Shown here: positions 1 to 4,519 of the stretch, piece after piece | Layout: each line of letters starts with the position of its first letter | How positions within the stretch are numbered: the first letter of the stretch is position 1 | Assembly (NCBI GenBank): GCA_900321955.1 | Contig: ONXX01000092.1 | Span: 1-5,437, forward strand | DNA: 5,437 nucleotides | Direction: 5' to 3' | DNA from: an uncultured Bacillota bacterium | GTDB lineage: Bacteria; Bacillota_I; Bacilli_A; Erysipelotrichales; Erysipelotrichaceae | The notes under the pieces: model-generated | Databases searched by the model: none | The model's input: the letters and a program-made list of their open reading frames with translations, nothing else | Told to the model about the DNA's origin: nothing | Translations under genes and position numbers: made by a program

Positions 1-225
1 CCACACTTATCCTTAATCATTTTAGTAAGATACCGGAGTGTTGTTTCAGACTCAACTCGCGTAAACGAATGTGAATGATAAGGGAGAGGCTGACAGTTTT
101 ATTTACGGAAGCTTAAGTTCCAAAAAGCCCACGTCAGGCCGTATTACTGACTCCCTTATCATAAAACAAGTGCAGCAGGTCAGTCATCTGATAGAGACTA
201 TACCGACTACACTTTATAGCGTACT
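1..225. other. Stretch without a recognisable gene
   Basis: I see no supportable coding region here. Short open frames run off the left edge on both strands, but none has a good start with a ribosome binding site or a product I recognise. The stretch lies beyond the terminator of the CDF exporter gene. Its one clear structure is the inverted repeat at 75-162. Base composition is more AT-rich and less codon-like than the neighbouring genes. It could be the leader of a gene further left, a small RNA, or the remains of a mobile element. Confidence 0.5.
75..162. repeat. Nested inverted repeat, 12-bp perfect outer arms
   Basis: ATGATAAGGGAG (75-86) is the exact reverse complement of CTCCCTTATCAT (151-162). 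Inside it, GGCTGAC (88-94) pairs with GTCAGGCC (133-140), with one bulged G at 137. At the tip, GGAA (107-110) can pair with TTCC (118-121) around a near-palindromic core. About 23 pairs in 88 bases is far more than chance would usually give. There is no U-tract directly after either outer arm, so it is not a simple terminator. I see no target-site duplication at its edges, so a miniature transposable element is possible but unproven. A structured RNA is the other reading. Confidence 0.6.
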
Positions 226-249
226 AAAAAAGCCCCTGTCTGCAGGGGC
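226..249 (-). terminator. Rho-independent terminator of the CDF exporter gene
   Basis: Read on the minus strand, GCCCCTG-CAGA-CAGGGGC forms a perfect 7-bp, GC-rich stem with a 4-base loop. It is followed at once by six U residues (226-231). It begins about 10 bases after the TAA stop of the CDF gene, so it ends that transcript and separates it from the unassigned left end of the window. Confidence 0.92.
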
Positions 250-258
250 ATATAACGC

Positions 259-1392
259 TTATACGAATTCGGTATCGATGTTGACCTGGATATTTTTATC
301 CGGATAGATCGATTTGAGATAGGCTTCAAACTGTCTGGTGATCGCTTCACGATCCACCTCGTAATCGATAACCAGATCGCAATAGATTGTATTGATCCGC
401 TTATCGGAATAGATCGCATGATAGCTCTTGATGTGTTCATTGTTTCGAACAAAGTCCGCGATCTCCTTCCTGAGCTTTTTGGAATCCGCGGAATCATTAT
501 CGACGGCATAGATACCAAAGACCATCGCGACATGATTCTTTTCTAAGAGCCTTATCTGCAAAGGCCTTAAGAATTCATAGACATCACCAACAGAAGACTT
601 GTGATCCAGTTCGACGTTGCAGGAACCGGTATAGGCATCCGGCCCGTAATTGTGAAGCACCATATCGACAGCGTTGATGATTCCTTCTGTGCCTCGGATC
701 TCCTTATAAAGTTCTTTTACCAGTTCTTCATCTGCCGGCTGGCCAAGCAGTTCGGCCACTGTATCCTTCATGATGTCATATCCGGCTTTTACGATCAGAT
801 AGGAAGTAAACAGACCGGCATAGGCATCAATGGAAATATTGCCAAGCAGATAGACCAGGGAAGAGATGATCGTGACAACGGAAACAAACGAATCGTTGCG
901 GCAATCGACGCCGACAGCTTCCAGAGACTGCGAACCGACTCTTTTTCCGGTCTTGATCGTGTAGACACCGAGGAAGTATTTGATGATCGCCGAGATGGCA
1001 ACCACGGCCAGAGAAACATAAGAAACATTGAGCTTCTCCGGGTTAAAGATCAGCTTGATCGAATTTAACATCATTTCGGCACCGCCGACCAGAATAAAGG
1101 AAGCGATGACCATGTTGGTCAGATACTCAATACGGCCGTAACCAAACGGATGTTTTGCGTCAGGAGCTTTTGCGGCCAGTTTCGTACCGACCAGAGTCAA
1201 TATGGAAGACAAGGCATCGGTTGCGTTGTTCACACCTTCGGACACAATGGCAATCGAAGATGCCAGCAAGCCGACGACGACTTTCATCAAAGCAACAAAG
1301 AGATTGACGATCACGCTTAAGATCGAAGTTGCCGATACGACGCCTTCTCTGCTGTTCGGATCCAGTTTAAAGAGTTTGTATATCAAAGCCAT
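259..1392 (-). CDS. CDF-family divalent metal exporter, probably Mn2+-type
   Basis: A 377-residue cation diffusion facilitator, a membrane antiporter that expels divalent metal ions. The N-terminal half (about 20-210) has six hydrophobic segments with the family motif HPFGYGRIEY after segment 2. The metal-site pairs read N55xxxD59 in segment 2 and D163xxxD167 in segment 5. Zinc exporters such as YiiP have DxxxD and HxxxD; the Asn-Asp/Asp-Asp set is, as I recall, that of manganese exporters such as pneumococcal MntE. Substrate is therefore inferred as Mn2+. The C-terminal cytosolic domain (about 217-300, with HNYGPDAY) is followed by about 75 more residues that look like a second small alpha/beta domain. 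An AGGAG (1405-1409) lies 12 bases before the ATG used here and 6 before a TTG at 1398, which would add two residues. The gene follows the superoxide reductase gene on the same strand. Confidence 0.9.
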   Translation of the reverse strand: MALIYKLFKLDPNSREGVVSATSILSVIVNLFVALMKVVVGLLASSIAIVSEGVNNATDALSSILTLVGTKLAAKAPDAKHPFGYGRIEYLTNMVIASFILVGGAEMMLNSIKLIFNPEKLNVSYVSLAVVAISAIIKYFLGVYTIKTGKRVGSQSLEAVGVDCRNDSFVSVVTIISSLVYLLGNISIDAYAGLFTSYLIVKAGYDIMKDTVAELLGQPADEELVKELYKEIRGTEGIINAVDMVLHNYGPDAYTGSCNVELDHKSSVGDVYEFLRPLQIRLLEKNHVAMVFGIYAVDNDSADSKKLRKEIADFVRNNEHIKSYHAIYSDKRINTIYCDLVIDYEVDREAITRQFEAYLKSIYPDKNIQVNIDTEFV

Positions 1393-1404
1393 ATTCAAAA
1401 AATT

Positions 1405-1409
1405 CTCCT
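1405..1409 (-). promoter_or_regulatory. Ribosome binding site of the CDF gene, ambiguous start
   Basis: AGGAG on the minus strand is the only good Shine-Dalgarno here. Spacing to the TTG at 1398 is 6 bases, within the usual range. Spacing to the ATG at 1392 is 12, which is long. The annotation uses ATG because TTG starts are rarer, but the TTG start is equally defensible. The choice changes only two residues. Confidence 0.6.
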
Positions 1410-1416
1410 AAAAGAT

Positions 1417-1444
1417 ATTATAAAGCCCTGCATGACGCAGGGCT
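1417..1444 (-). terminator. Probable leaky terminator after the superoxide reductase gene
   Basis: AGCCCTGC (1424-1431) and GCAGGGCT (1437-1444) form a perfect 8-bp stem around a 5-base loop. On the minus strand it is followed by UUUAUAAUAU, so the U-tract is short and interrupted, and readthrough into the CDF gene is plausible. The stem starts about 26 bases after the TAA of the superoxide reductase gene. The TATAAT inside the tail (1417-1422) resembles a -10 box, but no -35 sits at the right distance, so I do not call a promoter. Confidence 0.65.
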
Positions 1445-1470
1445 ATAAAAGTGATTATCTTTCTTTCCGA

Positions 1471-1845
1471 TTAAGCTTTGAAGAGAGAATGCAGGTTGCA
1501 ATACGCATAGACCGCTTCCACTGCATCGCCCTCCAGCAAGGCAAAGACTGCCTTTGGTTCATCTCCCGGATGTAAGGTGATGCGCTGGTTTCCTCTCTTG
1601 GTCTGAACGGCGATCCATTCGATGTAGTGTTCTTCGCTCATCGGATGGGCGACTTCACCGACACAGACAAACAGCTTGCCGTCTCTCACTTCATAGACCG
1701 GAACGTGCTTTTCCGCAGCACCGTCTGACGTATTGGCTATGATCTCTTCCATAGGTTCACCGCAGCACATGATCGGGCAGCCTTTTTTCTTAACCATGGC
1801 TACCATCTGGCCGCATTTTTTACAGCGATAGAATCTCATTTCCAT
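1471..1845 (-). CDS. dfx: Class I superoxide reductase (desulfoferrodoxin)
   Basis: A full-length (124 aa) two-iron superoxide reductase, which reduces superoxide to hydrogen peroxide in the cytoplasm without releasing oxygen, as anaerobes need. The N-terminal desulforedoxin domain binds the structural FeS4 centre through C8, C11 and the adjacent pair C27-C28. The catalytic centre has the full ligand set His47, His67, His73, His119 and Cys116, spaced exactly as in characterised desulfoferrodoxins (EKHVPV, HPMSEEHYIEW, YCNLHSLFKA). Lys46, next to the first histidine, matches the lysine that helps attract superoxide. An extra Cys23 is not a usual ligand. GAGGAGG (1854-1860) is 8 bases before the ATG. 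Only 30 bases separate it from the TPM gene upstream and no convincing promoter lies between, so co-transcription is likely. Electrons normally come from rubredoxin; no rubredoxin gene is in the window. Confidence 0.96.
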   Translation of the reverse strand: MEMRFYRCKKCGQMVAMVKKKGCPIMCCGEPMEEIIANTSDGAAEKHVPVYEVRDGKLFVCVGEVAHPMSEEHYIEWIAVQTKRGNQRITLHPGDEPKAVFALLEGDAVEAVYAYCNLHSLFKA

Positions 1846-1875
1846 AAATTTTTCCTCCTCATCATTATGGCTTGT

Positions 1876-2643
1876 TTAGAAACTGTGACCGCCGCCGCCA
1901 CCGGAAGATCCGCCGCCGCCTCCTCCGCCGCCACCGGAAAAGCCGCCACCGGAAGAACCGCCGGAAGAAGAGCTGTACTGAACGTGCCGCGTTTTGTTGC
2001 GGGAGGTCACTCTTTTAGACAGAATATAGGCCCCGACCGTTGTCGTCAAAGCCGGGACAGAACGAGCAATAATTGTCTCGTCGTTGCTTCTCTGATAAGT
2101 CAAAAATATAAAATTGATCAATAATGCCAAAACACAGGCGATCAGCGCATTGGAGATGTATTTCATCGGCTGCGCGATCGCGCCGCCTTTCAGTAAGATC
2201 AACGCCTGATCAAAAGCACTTAAAGCACAATTGTAATAATCACCGTCTTTGGCATAACGATAGATATTGTCGGTAATCGTATAGGCATAAGCCTTGTCGA
2301 TCACTCTGTAGATCGCCCCATCGCAGAAGATCCAGATGTTTCTTCTGCCCATGTCGATCATAAACAGCATGCCGCTTTCCCTACCGAAATAGGAACGGTA
2401 GACCTTCTCGGCATAGGAACCGGTATCTTCATACTGGTAAACCGTGACAAAAGCCACGTTGCCGTATTCCGCTACCTGCGACATCTTTTCTTTCAGGTTC
2501 TTTTCTTCACTTTCGGTCAGAAGATCCTGTTCATCATCGATGATGACTTTGTATTCCCCTTGACAAGAGACGCTTGCCAGAGCTGTTTCACTGGCCAGCA
2601 GCATCAGAAGGATGAGAATCAGTACTTTCATCAGTTTACGCAC
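1876..2643 (-). CDS. TPM-domain membrane protein with glycine-rich tail (YdjH-like)
   Basis: A 255-residue exported membrane protein. Residues 1-23 are a signal peptide (RK, a Leu/Ile-rich core, then ALA before Ser24). Residues about 30-150 form a TPM domain: VIIDDEQDLLTESEE at its start and GMLFMIDMGRRNIWI in the middle are typical. A membrane helix follows at about 162-183, then a basic linker, then a Ser/Gly tail (228-255) ending HSF. The TPM domain should lie outside the membrane and the tail inside. TPM domains are found in envelope proteins; enzymatic activity is uncertain in most. The preceding gene encodes a zinc-ribbon membrane protein, the same order as B. subtilis ydjG-ydjH, so a membrane complex of the two is inferred. 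GTG at 2643 is chosen because GGAGG lies 8 bases upstream; ATG 2649 and GTG 2652 touch or overlap that site. The start overlaps the previous gene by 8 bases, suggesting translational coupling. Confidence 0.85.
   Translation of the reverse strand: MRKLMKVLILILLMLLASETALASVSCQGEYKVIIDDEQDLLTESEEKNLKEKMSQVAEYGNVAFVTVYQYEDTGSYAEKVYRSYFGRESGMLFMIDMGRRNIWIFCDGAIYRVIDKAYAYTITDNIYRYAKDGDYYNCALSAFDQALILLKGGAIAQPMKYISNALIACVLALLINFIFLTYQRSNDETIIARSVPALTTTVGAYILSKRVTSRNKTRHVQYSSSSGGSSGGGFSGGGGGGGGGSSGGGGGHSF
1879..1975 (-). repeat. Low-complexity Gly/Ser-coding tract
   Basis: This tract encodes the Gly/Ser tail of the TPM protein. At DNA level it holds three copies of the 13-mer GCCGCCACCGGAA on the plus strand (1894-1906, 1927-1939, 1942-1954) among runs of GCC/CCG triplets. 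Such repeats can change length by slippage in units of three, so tail length may vary between strains without breaking the frame. Confidence 0.8.
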
Positions 2644-4243
2644 GGTCATCACCTCCCTTACGGCTGTAGAAAGAAGGCAAAGGCCTTGTGGAAGTCTCGT
2701 TATAGCGAAGGATCAGATCGATGCTCATGGCGCTGGCCGCAACCAGACAGATCAAAGAACCGAGGTAGTACCACCAGTCTTCGACCGGCTGTAAATAAGC
2801 GACCATAAAGGCATAGACAACCGAGCCCATTCCCAGAATACACACCAGAATGGAACGCTTGTTTTTCAGATATCTGGCTACATTGATCTGACGTACAAAG
2901 CGGATGCTTTGAAGGATCAGAATGATAAACGTCAAAGCAAGTGCTCCCATCTGAGATACGGCAATATCATAAAAACTGCCGGCAAACATAAAGACAATGA
3001 AAGCCAGGACAAAGCACAGCCCCATCATGACAGCAGAAAAGTCAAAGGAGGTATTCATTACTCTTTTTCTCAGACGATTCCGTTTCTTTTCCGACATCGG
3101 CAGTTCTTTTTCTTCACTTAACAGGTAGCCCTTGTCAAAGACATGATTTTCCCGGTTGCGGATCTGCTTGAGTTCGCTGTAATAGCGCCTTCCCACCAGG
3201 TATACCAGCAAAGCGGAAAACCAGATGACAAAACGCGATGTGACCGAAACAAACAGACTCAAAAGGACAAACAAGAGGGCAGCCCCGATCGCCGTGTAGA
3301 TGGAAAAGACATTGAGATCAGCCGGCAGGTCAATGTGGATCTTGCCGCTTTGGCCATTGACGACCGCATAAGCGACCCGGTCATTCTTCCTCCAGGTCAG
3401 AAACCATACCGGCAGATAGATCGCCTCTTCATTGCCATATTCGGCCTGCAGGAATTCCTGCAGTTTTTTCGGCTTTTTCGGCAAATCAAGGCTCATGCCG
3501 CCGAGCTTGTTTTTCAAAGAGTCGACCGCCAGCTTGCTGGCCTTCTCCAGAACCTCCTCTTCATAGAGTCTGGCATCCACGTTTGGCGAATCGGCATACA
3601 TGCCGGCCAGATAGCCCGGATGATAGTTCTTGATATTGCTCTTTGCGAAAGGTGCGATGTGTTCGGCAATCGTATCATCAAAATTTCTTGAGGCATCGAA
3701 AGGAACCCCGTAGGTCGTTTCATCCAGCTGGGCCGTGACATCATAGTCTTCATCGTAGTCATAATTGCCCTTGGTGTAATGTCTGTGTCCGCTTATCTTG
3801 AAAGGATCCTCTCTGAAGCGGATATTGTACATCCAGTAAGGGATATAGAAAGGACGGAACCGTTCGATAAACTGCGGATCCTTGAACTCTTTCGGGACAT
3901 AGTTCTTGCCTTTCACTTCCTTCTCGTAGATCTTCTTGCATTCTTCTTTAGAGATGCGGAACGGCATGATGTATTTCGGTTTTTTGACACCGGTCAGTTC
4001 CCCTTCCAGGATCTGTTCACTGCCGCAGTAGCTGCAATAGGAGACTGCTTCATCATTTGCGCTGATCAGTTCGGCACCGCAGTTCTGACAGATATACATC
4101 TTTCCGCCCTCAATCACGTCTTCTTCGGCACTGTTGTCTCCCTCGTACTCTTCCGGTTTAAAAACACTTTCACAGTTGCGGCATTTCAGTTTCTGTGACG
4201 GAATATCAAAATACAAGGTTCCGTTGCAATTGGGACATTTCAT
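2636..4243 (-). CDS. Double zinc-ribbon membrane protein (YdjG-like)
   Basis: A 535-residue protein of the group often labelled 'TFIIB-type zinc ribbon-containing'. Two zinc ribbons open it: C3xxC6...C21xxC24 and C52xxC55...C70xxC73. A cytosolic region (about 85-310) carries RPFYIPYWMYN (120-130) and YLPVWFLTWR (276-285) followed by NGQSGKI, patterns I associate with this family. Six hydrophobic segments follow at about 311-334, 336-353, 402-422, 428-450, 463-484 and 490-512, with a very basic loop (385-394) between the second and third. The ribbons need not bind nucleic acid; they may be protein-docking sites. In B. subtilis the related YdjG works with YdjH, the SPFH protein YdjI and PspA at the membrane. 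The next gene here is YdjH-like, which supports the call. The extra C-terminal segments make it longer than B. subtilis YdjG (about 340 aa as I recall). AAAGGAGG (4252-4259) is 8 bases before the ATG. It is the first gene of the operon. Confidence 0.85.
   Translation of the reverse strand: MKCPNCNGTLYFDIPSQKLKCRNCESVFKPEEYEGDNSAEEDVIEGGKMYICQNCGAELISANDEAVSYCSYCGSEQILEGELTGVKKPKYIMPFRISKEECKKIYEKEVKGKNYVPKEFKDPQFIERFRPFYIPYWMYNIRFREDPFKISGHRHYTKGNYDYDEDYDVTAQLDETTYGVPFDASRNFDDTIAEHIAPFAKSNIKNYHPGYLAGMYADSPNVDARLYEEEVLEKASKLAVDSLKNKLGGMSLDLPKKPKKLQEFLQAEYGNEEAIYLPVWFLTWRKNDRVAYAVVNGQSGKIHIDLPADLNVFSIYTAIGAALLFVLLSLFVSVTSRFVIWFSALLVYLVGRRYYSELKQIRNRENHVFDKGYLLSEEKELPMSEKKRNRLRKRVMNTSFDFSAVMMGLCFVLAFIVFMFAGSFYDIAVSQMGALALTFIILILQSIRFVRQINVARYLKNKRSILVCILGMGSVVYAFMVAYLQPVEDWWYYLGSLICLVAASAMSIDLILRYNETSTRPLPSFYSRKGGDDRA
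2652..2657 (-). promoter_or_regulatory. Ribosome binding site that sets the TPM gene start
   Basis: GGGAGG on the minus strand lies inside the last codons of the zinc-ribbon gene. It is 8 bases before the GTG at 2643 but only 2 before the ATG at 2649, and it overlaps the GTG at 2652. Normal spacing therefore selects GTG 2643, whose product begins directly with the basic part of the signal peptide. Confidence 0.7.
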
Positions 4244-4268
4244 CTTTCGCTCCTCCTTTCCTTATTAA

Positions 4269-4284
4269 AGATCGGGATCGATCT
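4269..4284. promoter_or_regulatory. Small dyad in the leader of the zinc-ribbon operon
   Basis: AGATCG (4269-4274) and CGATCT (4279-4284) form a perfect 6-bp inverted repeat with a 4-base spacer. It lies between the candidate promoter and the ribosome binding site of the operon. It could be an operator for a dimeric regulator or a short leader hairpin; nothing here identifies a regulator. Confidence 0.35.
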
Positions 4285-4310
4285 GATTATCTGTTTTTCT
4301 TTACAATCTT

Positions 4311-4319
4311 ATTCTACCA
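4311..4319 (-). promoter_or_regulatory. Candidate extended -10 promoter of the zinc-ribbon/TPM/dfx operon
   Basis: TGG-TAGAAT on the minus strand matches an extended -10 element (TGn plus a 5/6 match to TATAAT). It lies just after the tRNA terminator and about 68 bases before the first gene. No good -35 sits at 17 bases. A second -10-like GATAAT lies at 4286-4291, also without a clear -35. I see no B. subtilis SigW-type (TGAAAC, CGTA) pair, so control of the kind that drives ydjGH in Bacillus is not evident. Confidence 0.4.
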
Positions 4320-4330
4320 AAGAAACAAAG

Positions 4331-4350
4331 AAAAAAGGCTCTTACGAGCC
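4331..4350 (-). terminator. Rho-independent terminator of the tRNA gene
   Basis: On the minus strand GGCTC-GTAA-GAGCC forms a 5-bp stem capped by a GNRA-type tetraloop and followed by six U residues. It starts 13 bases after the encoded CCA of the tRNA, so the tRNA transcript is probably short and separate from the operon that follows. Confidence 0.85.
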
Positions 4351-4363
4351 ATTGCTTTCAAAA

Positions 4364-4439
4364 TGGTGGACACTAAGGGACTCGAACCCCTGACCCCCTC
4401 CACGTCAAGGAGGTGCTCTCCCAACTGAGCTAAGTGTCC
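4364..4439 (-). tRNA. tRNA-Val (anticodon GAC)
   Basis: A complete 76-base cloverleaf. The acceptor stem is GGACACT/AGTGTCC with discriminator A and an encoded CCA. The D arm is GCTC-AGTTGGGA-GAGC and the anticodon arm CCTCC-TTGACGT-GGAGG. The variable loop is GGGTC and the T arm AGGGG-TTCGAGT-CCCTT, with one G-U pair. The anticodon GAC (4404-4406) reads the valine codons GUC and GUU. The anticodon arm and variable loop closely resemble E. coli tRNA-Val(GAC), except that position 37 is G rather than A. It has its own promoter and terminator, so it is a single-gene unit. Confidence 0.97.
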
Positions 4440-4452
4440 GGATACCTTATTA

Positions 4453-4481
4453 ATTATATACTAAACCTTTCATCTTTCCAA
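4453..4481 (-). promoter_or_regulatory. Sigma-A-type promoter of the tRNA-Val gene
   Basis: On the minus strand TTGGAA (-35, 4476-4481) is separated by exactly 17 bases from a perfect TATAAT (-10, 4453-4458). Expected initiation is near 4446, about 7 bases before the mature tRNA 5' end at 4439, giving a very short 5' leader. The -35 lies inside the inverted repeat at 4471-4508. Confidence 0.85.
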
Positions 4482-4508
4482 ACATTTTTTACTTTTTTTG
4501 AAAAGATG
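4471..4508 (-). repeat. 12-bp inverted repeat covering the tRNA promoter -35 box
   Basis: Arms 4471-4482 and 4497-4508 pair over 12 positions around a 14-base A-rich loop (minus-strand sense). The single non-Watson-Crick pair is G-U in minus-strand RNA but C-A in plus-strand RNA, so a hairpin would suit the MATE transcript. It starts 12 bases after the MATE stop. It has no U-tract after it, so it is not a standard terminator; it may stabilise the MATE mRNA 3' end or be a chance AT-rich pairing. Confidence 0.45.
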
Positions 4509-4519
4509 GATGAGATCCC

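Noticed and set aside
1..98. Minus-strand frame open to the left edge (includes TRVESETTLRYLTKMIKDKCG)
   Set aside because: It reads somewhat like protein, but the only ATG (18-20) has no Shine-Dalgarno and the two plus-strand frames here are also open over similar lengths. More sequence to the left would be needed to call a start or a gene remnant.
75..162. Transcription attenuator on the minus strand using the inverted repeat and the U-tailed hairpin at 122-139
   Set aside because: The competing long stem needs its second arm from sequence transcribed after the supposed terminator, the reverse of normal attenuation, and the terminator stem has only four pairs including one G-U.
71..307. 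Plus-strand 78-codon open frame
   Set aside because: It has no good ribosome binding site, runs through the CDF terminator hairpin and into the end of the CDF gene on the other strand, and has no recognisable product.
601..1068. Plus-strand 155-codon open frame inside the CDF gene
   Set aside because: It is antisense to a clear transporter gene, has no family signature and no supported start.
1417..1422. TATAAT as a -10 box for the CDF gene
   Set aside because: The sequence 16-18 bases upstream lies in the hairpin stem and does not resemble a -35, and there is no TG extension.
1867..2124. Plus-strand Ala/Arg-rich open frame opposite the TPM gene
   Set aside because: Its composition is the complement of the glycine-coding repeats; no independent support.
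3143..3691. Plus-strand 182-codon open frame opposite the zinc-ribbon gene
   Set aside because: Antisense shadow of a well-supported gene; no ribosome binding site or recognisable motif.
4195..4428. Plus-strand open frame ending in KGLEPLTPSTSRRCSPN
   Set aside because: The tail is translated from the antisense of the tRNA-Val gene. This string is a well-known spurious product in databases, and the frame crosses a tRNA, a terminator and a promoter region.
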